Assembly (NCBI GenBank): GCA_023424475.1
Contig: JAFADX010000380.1
Location: forward strand, 1-14,690
Length of the DNA stretch: 14,690 nucleotides
Source: Pseudomonadota bacterium
Lineage (GTDB): Bacteria > Pseudomonadota > Alphaproteobacteria > Acetobacterales > Acetobacteraceae
Direction of reading: 5' to 3'
Numbering within the stretch: the stretch's first letter is position 1; every line of letters starts with the position of its first letter. The position numbers and the translations under genes were made by a program. The notes beneath the pieces were generated by a model. The model ran no database searches and was not told where the DNA came from. It saw only the letters and a list, made by a program, of their open reading frames with translations. Of this stretch, positions 1 through 7,118 are shown piece by piece.

Positions 1-163
1 CATGCACGTGCCGCCGGTCGCCGCGCCACGCCCCGAGGCTCTCCGGGCTCGCCGCATAGGTCTCTCGGTCGAGGTTCACCACAACCTCCTCCGTCGTCCC
101 CAGCAACCGCCGCACAACCGCCGAGCCGATAAAGCCAAAGCCTCCAGTTATCAGTACGGGCAT
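1..163 (-). CDS. rmlB: dTDP-glucose 4,6-dehydratase, N-terminal fragment (3' end off window)
   Basis: Only the first 54 codons are present. The protein begins MPVLITGGFGFIGSAVVRRL, which carries the TGGxGFIG nucleotide-binding loop (G7, G10, G13) of extended short-chain dehydrogenases. It is followed by VVNLD (D32 at the end of the second strand, where NAD-ribose is bound in the family) and TYAASPESL, close to the TYAGNLESL segment typical of RmlB. RmlB converts dTDP-glucose to dTDP-4-keto-6-deoxyglucose in the cytosol, a step towards dTDP-rhamnose and related sugars. The ATG at 161-163 is the only reasonable start: the frame has a stop 13 codons upstream and no ATG or GTG between. A purine-rich AAGG lies about 11 nt before it. 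Early codons (GTA, ATA, ACT, GGA, TTT) are less GC-biased than in neighbouring genes. Another NDP-sugar epimerase/dehydratase cannot be excluded from so short a piece. Confidence 0.75.
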   Translation of the reverse strand, partial: MPVLITGGFGFIGSAVVRRLLGTTEEVVVNLDRETYAASPESLGAWRGDRRHVH

Positions 164-245
164 GCCGTGGCCGCCCTTCCTTCCGGATTTCGCCGAGCGT
201 CAAAGCGCATCGCGGATCTCCCGTTCAGGCATGTGGAGCGCGCCC
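164..245. other. short intergenic gap before rmlB
   Basis: These 82 bases separate the stop of the GH99-like gene from the RmlB start. I see no clear terminator hairpin with a T-run and no recognisable -35/-10 pair. The rmlB-like gene may therefore be read through from upstream or have a promoter I cannot recognise. Confidence 0.4.
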
Positions 246-1352
246 TCAGTCGGCCAGAGCGCGCTGAAGGGCGCGTATTCGCGCATCGTCGAAGGGCAGC
301 GTCGGCACCAGCCAGCCACCCTCGTCATTCTCGTTCCAGGCGTAGATCAGCCCGAAGCCCGCGGAGGACGGGTTGCTCGCGGCCCAGCGGCGGCAGCGCG
401 CGACATGCGCCGCGATCTCCTCGGGCTTCCCTTCGCGATAGTGCCGGTCAAGTCCGATGCCTCGCCGTTGCCACGCTTCCCACGGCACGGGATTCGCGAC
501 GCGCGGCCTGCGGTCCCATCCCGCCATGGCCGTCGGCACCACCTTGAGACCCGTCGCCGCCATCTCCTCCCAGCGCCGCTCGGCGAATGCCGCGAGTGAC
601 GCATAGGGTTCCCCGGCAGCGCGGCCATCGGCGAGAGTGTAGGCGCCGAGCGCATCCGCCCCGATCTGCCGCGCAAGAGACGCGACCTCGGGGCGCCCCA
701 TCAGCACCAGGTATGGATCTGCCGCACCAGCTCCGCGCGCCGCGTCGCGGAAGTCGCGCACCGCGGAGGCCAGTCCCGCTGGCCCGCCCCATCGCTCCGC
801 CACCAGGCGGTCGCTGACGAAGCCGAGGAAATAGACCGGGCGCCCGCCCGGGGCGCGCAGGTAGTCGGGGCGCCGCATCATCGCCGCATGTTCGCGGATC
901 AGGTCGGAAGGCTGCGCCGCGCTGCCCCAGTTCCGCAACTCGCAGATCAGGCAGAACTGCATTCCCTGCCGTGCCTCGCTGGCAAGGAACAGCTCAAGCC
1001 CCCGCGACATGGCGCTGCCGCGCGGATAGGCGACGAATGCGAAGAAATCGAGATGCGCCGAGCGGGCAAGAGCGATCTCGCGGTCCATGACCTGCTGGCT
1101 GCCGCCATCGATCCGTGCCGTTCCATCCGGGGACATCCGGGCGAAGAACGGCAGGCGGCGACGGTACTCCGGCGGCGTGAGGCTGCGCTCCACGGCCCGC
1201 GTCGTCGGGCTGTCGGGCGCCTGCCATGCGTCCCAGCGGATGGCACCCATGGGTGCCCGGACCGCGGCTCGCCCAAGGCGCGGGGGCAGGAGCGCGGCAG
1301 CCGCGCCCCCCAGCGCCGCGCGGCGGGAGAGAAGCAGCCCGGTCCCGGTCAT
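246..1352 (-). CDS. exported GH99/WbsX-like TIM-barrel protein
   Basis: A 368-aa protein. The N-terminus has a twin-arginine-like signal (SRRAAL at 9-14, then an Ala/Leu-rich stretch to about residue 22), so export to the periplasm by Tat, or less likely Sec, is probable. The mature part begins with AIRWDAW (37-43). Near the C-terminus it has IYAWNENDEGGWLVPT (336-351), which matches the pattern AWNExxEGxxLxP of the WbsX/GH99-like domain in the 1302-aa protein of this window. GH99-like proteins are glycoside-hydrolase-type (beta/alpha)8 barrels, and WbsX-like members occur in polysaccharide clusters, often without a defined reaction. A role in trimming or modifying the glycan outside the cytoplasm is inferred. 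The ATG overlaps the stop of the pyruvyl transferase gene as ATGA (1349-1352), implying translational coupling. The activity is not proven by sequence; the exported GH99-like assignment is moderately firm. Confidence 0.75.
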   Translation of the reverse strand: MTGTGLLLSRRAALGGAAAALLPPRLGRAAVRAPMGAIRWDAWQAPDSPTTRAVERSLTPPEYRRRLPFFARMSPDGTARIDGGSQQVMDREIALARSAHLDFFAFVAYPRGSAMSRGLELFLASEARQGMQFCLICELRNWGSAAQPSDLIREHAAMMRRPDYLRAPGGRPVYFLGFVSDRLVAERWGGPAGLASAVRDFRDAARGAGAADPYLVLMGRPEVASLARQIGADALGAYTLADGRAAGEPYASLAAFAERRWEEMAATGLKVVPTAMAGWDRRPRVANPVPWEAWQRRGIGLDRHYREGKPEEIAAHVARCRRWAASNPSSAGFGLIYAWNENDEGGWLVPTLPFDDARIRALQRALAD

Positions 1353-2545
1353 GCCGCGACGGGCTCCGCGACCTCGGCTTCGTGGAAGGCGAGGTCGAGG
1401 TCATTGCGCGCGAGGAAGAGGCGCCACTCCATGGCCAGCCGTTCGAACTGCGCCGCGAAGGGCTCGTAGTCGAGTTCCGACGCGCGTTCGAGGATCTCGT
1501 CCGCCTGGATCTCCCGGTCGAGGATGACGTGCGGCAGGCGCATCAGCTCGCACAGCTCCCTCGTCCGCATGTCGTGCACGAGGAAGAGTGCCGGCGTGCC
1601 GGCCAGCAAGGCCGCCACATTGCCATGGAAGCGGGAGCCGATCGCGACGCTCATCGTCGCCATGCAGCCGACCCAGTCCGCCACCGAGAAGAAGACCCGC
1701 ATCCGGCGTTCGAGGAAGCCACGCAGATCGTCGCGGGTGGCGGCGACGCCGAAGAGGTCGGCGATCTCGCGCATCGCCACGCCGGCGCGCGGCCCGTCCC
1801 CGATCGCCATGGCCCCCAGCATCTCGAGCTCGGGCCGCTCGTTCTGGATCACGTAGTAGGCATTCTCGGGCAGCAGGCGCTGGAAGAGGCTGTTCTCGGA
1901 CATGCGCATGGCGGCCGGATACAGGGCGTGGCGCCGCACGTTGTTCGAGAAGTTCAGCGCGACCTTGTCGCGCGATGGTACGGCCGTCGCCAGGCGGGCG
2001 AGGGTGTTGGTCCGCATGTTCAGCATCGACGGGCAGCCGGTGATGCTCGTGTTGCGGATGCCCATGTCCCAGAGGACCTCCGCGGTGAAGACGCCGCGGA
2101 CGCCGATCGATCCGCCCCGGTCGGCCATCAGGCGCAGGAAGCGTTCCGTCCCCGGCTTCAGCGCCGGCGCTTCCCCCGGCCTGAGCTGCGAACCGAGGCC
2201 GAAGCAGAAGATCGGCAGCTTGGTCCTGCCGAAATAGTCGGCATGCGCCGTCAGATCGACGCCATTCCCGACGAAATTGGACGCGGGCACGAAGACGACA
2301 TCGAAATGCTCATGCAGCCTCTCCGGCTCGATCGCCCCGAAGCCCGGATGGAAGGCCTTGTGCGCGCAGTCGACGCCGTGGAACAGGCCGTGCCCGATGA
2401 AGAGGTTGCCCGTGTTCGCCCCGGTCGCCTCGAGGCTCCGCAGGAGATCGTCGTCGGGCGCCACGTAGGCGGGCGCCCCCCAGAAGCAGACACGCTTTCC
2501 CGGCGCCGCGATCCGGAACAGCCGCGCGGAGGCTGGATCGGTCAT
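1349..2545 (-). CDS. polysaccharide pyruvyl transferase family protein
   Basis: A 398-aa protein of the CsaB/WcaK-type pyruvyl transferase family. These enzymes move pyruvate from phosphoenolpyruvate onto a sugar to form a ketal, adding negative charge to surface polysaccharides. Visible family features are CFGLGSQ (114-120), SIGVRG (146-151), ITGCPSMLN (168-176) and the C-terminal IGSRFHGNVAALLAGTP (302-318), whose SRxHG motif is characteristic and probably part of the active site. No signal peptide or membrane segment is seen, so it acts in the cytosol. The ATG at 2543-2545 is preceded by AAGGGAG at 2552-2558 with 6 nt spacing. Upstream is a 123-bp gap with stem-loops; downstream the gene overlaps the GH99-like gene by 4 bp. 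The acceptor sugar cannot be read from the sequence. Confidence 0.88.
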   Translation of the reverse strand: MTDPASARLFRIAAPGKRVCFWGAPAYVAPDDDLLRSLEATGANTGNLFIGHGLFHGVDCAHKAFHPGFGAIEPERLHEHFDVVFVPASNFVGNGVDLTAHADYFGRTKLPIFCFGLGSQLRPGEAPALKPGTERFLRLMADRGGSIGVRGVFTAEVLWDMGIRNTSITGCPSMLNMRTNTLARLATAVPSRDKVALNFSNNVRRHALYPAAMRMSENSLFQRLLPENAYYVIQNERPELEMLGAMAIGDGPRAGVAMREIADLFGVAATRDDLRGFLERRMRVFFSVADWVGCMATMSVAIGSRFHGNVAALLAGTPALFLVHDMRTRELCELMRLPHVILDREIQADEILERASELDYEPFAAQFERLAMEWRLFLARNDLDLAFHEAEVAEPVAA

Positions 2546-2551
2546 GCTGAT

Positions 2552-2558
2552 CTCCCTT
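2552..2558 (-). promoter_or_regulatory. ribosome binding site of the pyruvyl transferase gene
   Basis: AAGGGAG on the minus strand, 6 nt before the ATG at 2543-2545. It supports this start for the first gene after the stem-loop-rich gap. Confidence 0.7.
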
Positions 2559-2560
2559 TG

Positions 2561-2577
2561 CGCGGCATCGCGCCGCG
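2561..2577 (-). other. stem-loop just upstream of the pyruvyl transferase RBS
   Basis: CGCGGC (2561-2566) pairs with GCCGCG (2572-2577) around a 5-nt loop. It lies directly before the Shine-Dalgarno sequence, so in the transcript it would be a leader hairpin close to the ribosome site. GC-rich DNA makes short inverted repeats common, so function is uncertain. Confidence 0.3.
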
Positions 2578-2598
2578 GCCGCCATTGCTCTCATGCTG

Positions 2599-2636
2599 GC
2601 GGCCCGGCGGCGGCACGGGGCCATCCGCCGGGCCGC
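2599..2636 (-). terminator. strong GC stem-loop between operon halves, possible terminator or processing site
   Basis: A perfect 12-bp inverted repeat, GCGGCCCGGCGG (2599-2610) and CCGCCGGGCCGC (2625-2636), encloses a 14-nt loop. It lies between the 147-aa gene and the pyruvyl transferase gene. No T-run follows on either strand, so it is not a standard intrinsic terminator. It could weaken transcription, stabilise the upstream mRNA 3' end, or form part of a leader. Confidence 0.4.
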
Positions 2637-2638
2637 TG

Positions 2639-2653
2639 CCGCCGTGACGGCGG
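2639..2653 (-). other. short hairpin downstream of the 147-aa gene
   Basis: CCGCCG and CGGCGG arms of 6 bp with a 3-nt loop, 15 bases past the stop codon region of the 147-aa gene. It sits next to the larger stem-loop, and together they make this the most structured gap in the window. No T-run follows. Confidence 0.3.
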
Positions 2654-2668
2654 GGCCGGGCTATGCCC

Positions 2669-3112
2669 TCACGCATCCTCGAGGGCGCGCTTCCACTGTT
2701 GCGCGTCCGCCTCGTAGTGGGGGCTCGGACTGCGCCATTCCGTGGCGCCGGCCATCGCGAAATGCTCGCGCGCCGACGTCACCTTGCCTGCCTTCACCGC
2801 GCTCGCGACGTCGGGGTAGGAGCGGAGGTACCACCGCTCGTCCACCTCCGGGGTGCCGCCCTGCCGCCCCTCGAAATACCCGAAGCCGATGTAGTGCAGC
2901 CGGGCGTTCTCGATGGCGCCCGAGCGCACCGCGTCCGCGACATCGGGATTGGCGGCGAGGTAGCCGGGTTCGTTGAAGTCGCCGTTCGCCACGGCGATCT
3001 GCATGAGGAAGCGGAACAGGCCGATGGGAACGGTGACGGTGCTCTCGTTCTTCAGAGCCGCGCGCGAGGTGCCGATGCTGCTGAGCACGGTGTCGTAGGG
3101 CGGGATATACAT
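2669..3112 (-). CDS. small protein with two FDxxYLxxxPDV-type repeats
   Basis: A 147-aa protein. After MYIPPYDTVL and a short helical stretch it holds two copies of a repeat: residues 46-85, with YLAANPDVADAV then HYIGFGYFEGR, and residues 90-128, with WYLRSYPDVASAV then HFAMAGATEWR. The same repeat occurs at the N-terminus of the neighbouring 1302-aa glycosyltransferase. I know this unit from alphaproteobacterial surface, RTX-like and glycosyltransferase proteins but not its function. No signal peptide or membrane helix is evident. I chose the ATG at 3110-3112. An in-frame ATG at 3164-3166 overlaps the upstream stop as ATGA, but the 18 codons between are rich in codons unusual here (ATA, CGA, ACA, GGA, GCA), and AGGAG sits 11 nt before the chosen ATG. 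A binding or adaptor role, or being an exported substrate, are both only possibilities. Confidence 0.75.
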   Translation of the reverse strand: MYIPPYDTVLSSIGTSRAALKNESTVTVPIGLFRFLMQIAVANGDFNEPGYLAANPDVADAVRSGAIENARLHYIGFGYFEGRQGGTPEVDERWYLRSYPDVASAVKAGKVTSAREHFAMAGATEWRSPSPHYEADAQQWKRALEDA

Positions 3113-3123
3113 GGGTGTCTGCA

Positions 3124-3128
3124 CTCCT
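3124..3128 (-). promoter_or_regulatory. ribosome binding site deciding the start of the 147-aa gene
   Basis: AGGAG on the minus strand, 11 nt before the ATG at 3110-3112. The spacing is slightly long. With the poor codon usage upstream it favours this ATG over the one at 3164-3166, which itself has AAGGA about 10 nt ahead. Confidence 0.45.
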
Positions 3129-3162
3129 GTCTGTGTTCGCCGTATGCTTGCGATTGCCCGCG

Positions 3163-6100
3163 TCATGACGCGCGGTTCCTTGCCCGGCGCGTAGTGCGCC
3201 TCTTCCTGGACGAAGCCGGTTTCCCGGGCGGCGCCTGTGCCGCCGCGCCGAGCTGCGCCGCCACCTCCGCGAGGTACGCGCGCTGCGCCTCGGCCGCCTC
3301 CGCCGCGGCCGGCAGGGCCTCGACCGCAAAGGCGTGGCAGCTGGCGATCTCCTCGACATGGCGCTGGGCATCGAGCGCGTGCGTCACGCTGCCGCCATGC
3401 CGCCGATGAACGTTCAGCGGCGCAGCCTCGTAGGCGACGCGCGCACCGGGCGCCGCCAGCGCCTGCAGGTACAGCCGCCAGTCCCCCGCCATGCGGAAGC
3501 CGCCCAACGCCTCGCCGCAGGCGTCCATGGCTTCGAGCAGCGCGCTGCGCCGCCACACCACGGCACTGACGTTCAGGATCAGGTTCTTCACCGCCAGGAA
3601 GCGTCGGGTGAACTCCCCGGCGCCGAACACCTCGCTCCGCGCCAGCGCCCCCGGCCCGAGGGTCGCGTAGTACTGCTTGTAGTCCGGCCACATCGGCCGG
3701 CCGTCGGCGTGGATGGTGCGGCTGTCGGTGAAGGCGAAGCGGATCGCCGGGTCCTCCCGCAGCCTGGCCGTGGCGCGCAGCAGGAAGTCGGGGTCGGACA
3801 GGTCGTCGGCCTCGGCGATCCAGAGGAACTCGCCCTGCGCGAGCTCCGCCGCCTTGCGCCACTGCGCGAAGACCGACCCCGAGTTGACCGCGTTCGGTTC
3901 GAGCCGGATCTCGCGCTGCTGGCGGACCGCCACGGACCGGATGACGTCGAGGCTGTCATCCGTGGAGCAGTCGTCGAGGACGATGACCTCCCGCACCGGC
4001 AGGCTCTGCGCGAAGATCGAGCCCAGCCGCTCCGGCATGTAGCGCGCGTAGTTGTAGTTCGGCACCGCCACCGAGACCGACGGCAGGTCGGGCACCGCCA
4101 TGTGCAGAAGGTCGCGCACATAGGGCCGCCAGCCGAAATGCCGGGCGACGAGGCGGCGGCGCATGGCGGCGTTCCGCTGTCGCTCGGCGTCGTCGCGGGG
4201 CGGGCGGATCGCGCCGGAGATGGCCTCCGACATCGCGGTCACGTCGCCATAGGGAACCACGGCGCCGGCGCCGCTCCTGGCCAGCAGCTCCGGAATCCCG
4301 CCGCTGCGCTCGAAGGCGGCGACCGGCAGGCCGGCGGCCATGGCTTCCAGCGCCACCGACGGGAACGGGTCCTCCCGCGAGGTCAGGGCGTAGGCATCGG
4401 CGGCCCGCAGGAAGGCGCCGACATCGTCGCGCCGGCCGGGGACGTGGAAGGTCCCCGTGGCCCTGGCGCCGGCGATCTCGTCGCCGAGCCAGCCCTCGAG
4501 CGCCGGATCGATGCCGCCGAGCCAGCAGAGATGCACCCGCCGCCGCCCGCGCCACCGCAGCAGGCGCCAGAGCTGGAGGAACAGGTCGAAGCCCTTGCGC
4601 ATGTCGGCATAGCCGATGCCGAGGACGAGCCGGTCCTCCGGCCCCATGCCGAGCTCGGCCCGGATGCGTTCCTCGGCGTCGGCGGGCGCCGACAGGTCCT
4701 TGTAGATGCCCTGGGGCCGCAGGACGATGCGCCCGTCGGCCTCCAGGCCGACCGTGGAGAGCACCTCGTCCCGCACGAAGGGCGAAGGGAAGACGACCTT
4801 CTGCGCGGCCGATATCCCGGCACGCGCGCCTTCGGTGAGATCCTTCTCGCGGATCAGCCGCGGCAGTTCGTGCACGAGCAGCGTGGCGCCGATCCCGGCG
4901 GCGCGCAGCGCGGAGACAACGGGGCCCGACGCGGTCGTGTTCACGATGGCATGGCGGAAGCCGCGCGCGGCCAGGGCCCCGATGCGCGCCGCCGCCGCCG
5001 CCGGGCCGGCGACCACGGTGGTCGGCGCGATCCGCCGGTAGGCCGCCTCCATGGCCCCGCCGCCGAGCAGCAGGAACTCCACCTCGCAGCCGAAGCTGCG
5101 GCGCAGCGTCGTGCCGATGGAGACGAGGAGCTGCTGGGCCCCGCCCGGGAAGGCGTCGTGCCCGACCAGCAGCAGCCGGGGCGGGGCATCCTCGCCGAGC
5201 CGCGTCGCACCCGTGACCGCGCGCCCGGTCGCATTCAGATAGGCGCTGCCGAAATGCAGGTCCGGTTCGAGGTAGGCGCCCTCGCACCACTCGTTCCACG
5301 CATTGACGCAGACCAGCGCCTCGCCGTGGAACGGATGCTTGCCGGCCTGCTCGATCAGCGCGGCGAGCCAGGCCTCGTACTTCGCCGGCGTGCTGCAGGT
5401 GATCGTCAGGCCGTTGCCCTGCCGGCGCGCGTCGTTGTCCCAGGACGGCACGACGGTGCGGATCAGCGGGAAGGCGGGCGGCTTCTCCTCGAGGGAGACG
5501 CGAACGACGTCGTCGTAGCGGTACACCTTGCCGGAGAAATCGGCGTCGAGGACCTCGAGCCCGGTCGCGATCGGCTCCATGTCCTGGGTCAGCTTGTGCG
5601 GGGGGAACTCGATCGCGCCGTCGAGGCCGTAGGGGCGCGGATCCACGTCGCCGAAGCCCTGCGCCATGATCAGCAGAGGCTCCTCGCCGTGCCTGTCGCG
5701 GAACAGGTGCCGCCACCGCGCGATGGTGGATTTCGCGTCGGGGATCAGCGCCGGGCGGTACATCATCAGCAGCGGGCGACCGCCGACGCGGATGTAGCGC
5801 GGGTCGCGGAAGTGCCGGGCGAACTCGGCGACCATCCGCTCGTCGTCGTCGGGGCGATAGTCCTGGGAGATCAGGACCTCGCTCTCCGCGCCGTCCCAGC
5901 GCCGCGTCCAGTTCTCGTTCGCCCACATGAGGGCGAAGGGCATGTCGATGGACGGGTCGTCGAGGAAACGCTCGACCGGCCTTTCGAGCAGGCGCGTGCC
6001 GTTGAACCAGTACCAGTAGAAGACGAAGCCGTGCACGCCGCCGGCCTTGGCCATCTCCACCTGGCGGCGGAAGGTCTCGTTCCCCTCCAGCGAGTAGAAG

Positions 6101-7071
6101 CCGAGGTCGCGCGGCACCCGTGGCTGGTAGTGGCCCTTGAAGCGCGGCAGGCCGCGCGGGACGTTGGTCCATTCGGTGAAGCCCTTGCCCCACCATGCGT
6201 CGTTCTGCGGAAAGGCGTGGAACTGCGGCAGGTAGTAGGCCAGCAGCTTCACGCGCCGCGCGGCATCCGGCGGCAGCGGGCGGAAATCCTCGAAGTCCGG
6301 GCCCGGCCTGGTGAAGCGGCGCACCTCCCGCGGCACCGTCGCCTCGTCCTCGGGCATGCGGCCGTGAACGCCGGGCTCGTGCCGGTGGGCGAGCCAATGG
6401 GCGAAGGGATTTTCCGACATGTCGCCGCGGAGGTAACGCTGGGCATAGAAGCGCACGTCGAATTCGGCGGAAGGGTTGCGCCCCTCGCGGTAGCCCTGGC
6501 CCCAGAAATGCTCGAAGGGGTCCACCCCGGCCGCCGCGACATCGGGGTTGCGGCCCAGGTAGTAGTCCACGTCGAACTCGGCGATCGGGCTGAAGCGCCC
6601 CGTGGTGCGATGGCGCAGCCAATGCGCCAGCGCGATCTCACCATCCGGCACCTGATACTGCGCGCGATACCAGGTCGGATCGAAGAAGGCGCTCGGGCGG
6701 CGGCCTTCCGCATCGCCGTGGAAGGCATAGTGGTAGAGCGGGTTCAGCCCCCCCTGCCCCACGTCCGGATGCTGGGCGAGGTACCAGAGCGGATCGAAAT
6801 AGGGGTTGGGCCGGCGGCCTTCGGTGTAGCCCTGCTCGATGAAGTGCTCGAAGGGATCGACGCCGGATTCCGCGATGTCGGGATGGGTGGCGAGGTAGTA
6901 CGCCGCGTCGAACAGGCCGCTGCGCTTCAGGACGCCCAGCCGCGCGGCCCGCTGCGCCCCGGCCTCGATGCCGGGGCTCACCGGGACGTAGGTGAGCTGG
7001 GGCAGCGAGGCCGGCAGGCCCGCACCGCCGACGCGACGCCGTTCCTCGAGCAGGGCGAAGAATTCTGTCAT
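3163..7071 (-). CDS. multidomain glycosyltransferase: repeats, WbsX/GH99-like, GT4 and GT2 domains
   Basis: A 1302-aa cytosolic-looking protein. Residues 52-238 hold about five repeats of about 37-40 residues; copies 1 (52-89), 2 (91-127) and 4 (165-200) are clear (for example FDAAYYLATHPDIAESGVDP) and copies 3 and 5 are degenerate. Residues 273-618 form a WbsX/GH99-like domain: KLLAYYLPQFHAFPQND, WWGKGFTEWTNV (293-304), MWANENWTRRWDG (382-394) and NAWNEWCEGAYLEPD (590-604). Residues 631-985 are a GT-B GT4 domain, with PGGAQ (642-646), GIGYADMRKGFDL (818-830) and SREDPFPSVALEAMAAG (898-914), the nucleotide-sugar-binding motif. Residues 997-1230 are a GT-A GT2 domain with SVAVPNYNYA, DDCSTDDS (1033-1040), EADD (1087-1090, the metal site) and GDWRLYL (1196-1202). 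The tail is Arg/Lys-rich (1289-1300). The protein probably adds two or more sugars to a surface glycan. The start has a strong AAGGAG. It follows the exporter genes after 47 bp. Confidence 0.9.
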   Translation of the reverse strand: MTEFFALLEERRRVGGAGLPASLPQLTYVPVSPGIEAGAQRAARLGVLKRSGLFDAAYYLATHPDIAESGVDPFEHFIEQGYTEGRRPNPYFDPLWYLAQHPDVGQGGLNPLYHYAFHGDAEGRRPSAFFDPTWYRAQYQVPDGEIALAHWLRHRTTGRFSPIAEFDVDYYLGRNPDVAAAGVDPFEHFWGQGYREGRNPSAEFDVRFYAQRYLRGDMSENPFAHWLAHRHEPGVHGRMPEDEATVPREVRRFTRPGPDFEDFRPLPPDAARRVKLLAYYLPQFHAFPQNDAWWGKGFTEWTNVPRGLPRFKGHYQPRVPRDLGFYSLEGNETFRRQVEMAKAGGVHGFVFYWYWFNGTRLLERPVERFLDDPSIDMPFALMWANENWTRRWDGAESEVLISQDYRPDDDERMVAEFARHFRDPRYIRVGGRPLLMMYRPALIPDAKSTIARWRHLFRDRHGEEPLLIMAQGFGDVDPRPYGLDGAIEFPPHKLTQDMEPIATGLEVLDADFSGKVYRYDDVVRVSLEEKPPAFPLIRTVVPSWDNDARRQGNGLTITCSTPAKYEAWLAALIEQAGKHPFHGEALVCVNAWNEWCEGAYLEPDLHFGSAYLNATGRAVTGATRLGEDAPPRLLLVGHDAFPGGAQQLLVSIGTTLRRSFGCEVEFLLLGGGAMEAAYRRIAPTTVVAGPAAAAARIGALAARGFRHAIVNTTASGPVVSALRAAGIGATLLVHELPRLIREKDLTEGARAGISAAQKVVFPSPFVRDEVLSTVGLEADGRIVLRPQGIYKDLSAPADAEERIRAELGMGPEDRLVLGIGYADMRKGFDLFLQLWRLLRWRGRRRVHLCWLGGIDPALEGWLGDEIAGARATGTFHVPGRRDDVGAFLRAADAYALTSREDPFPSVALEAMAAGLPVAAFERSGGIPELLARSGAGAVVPYGDVTAMSEAISGAIRPPRDDAERQRNAAMRRRLVARHFGWRPYVRDLLHMAVPDLPSVSVAVPNYNYARYMPERLGSIFAQSLPVREVIVLDDCSTDDSLDVIRSVAVRQQREIRLEPNAVNSGSVFAQWRKAAELAQGEFLWIAEADDLSDPDFLLRATARLREDPAIRFAFTDSRTIHADGRPMWPDYKQYYATLGPGALARSEVFGAGEFTRRFLAVKNLILNVSAVVWRRSALLEAMDACGEALGGFRMAGDWRLYLQALAAPGARVAYEAAPLNVHRRHGGSVTHALDAQRHVEEIASCHAFAVEALPAAAEAAEAQRAYLAEVAAQLGAAAQAPPGKPASSRKRRTTRRARNRAS

Positions 7072-7077
7072 GCGGTG

Positions 7078-7083
7078 CTCCTT
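7078..7083 (-). promoter_or_regulatory. ribosome binding site of the 1302-aa glycosyltransferase
   Basis: AAGGAG, 6 nt before the ATG at 7069-7071. It fixes the start well downstream of the open frame's upper limit, which extends as a shadow through the membrane fusion protein gene. Confidence 0.8.
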
Positions 7084-7118
7084 GTCGTCGGAACCGGGTG
7101 TCGGGGCGTGCTCATGTC

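Noticed and set aside
1226..2647. A 473-codon plus-strand open frame opposite the pyruvyl transferase
   Set aside because: Antisense to a gene with strong family motifs and a good ribosome site; no recognisable domain of its own.
3113..3166. An 18-codon N-terminal extension of the 147-aa protein starting at the ATGA overlap
   Set aside because: Codons such as ATA, CGA and several ACA are unlike coding sequence here, and AGGAG precedes the later ATG. It remains the main alternative start.
7068..7115. A 15-codon reading frame between the membrane fusion protein and the large transferase, ending in ATGA with the latter's start
   Set aside because: Tempting as a leader peptide, but it has no ribosome site ahead of it, no notable residues and could easily arise by chance.
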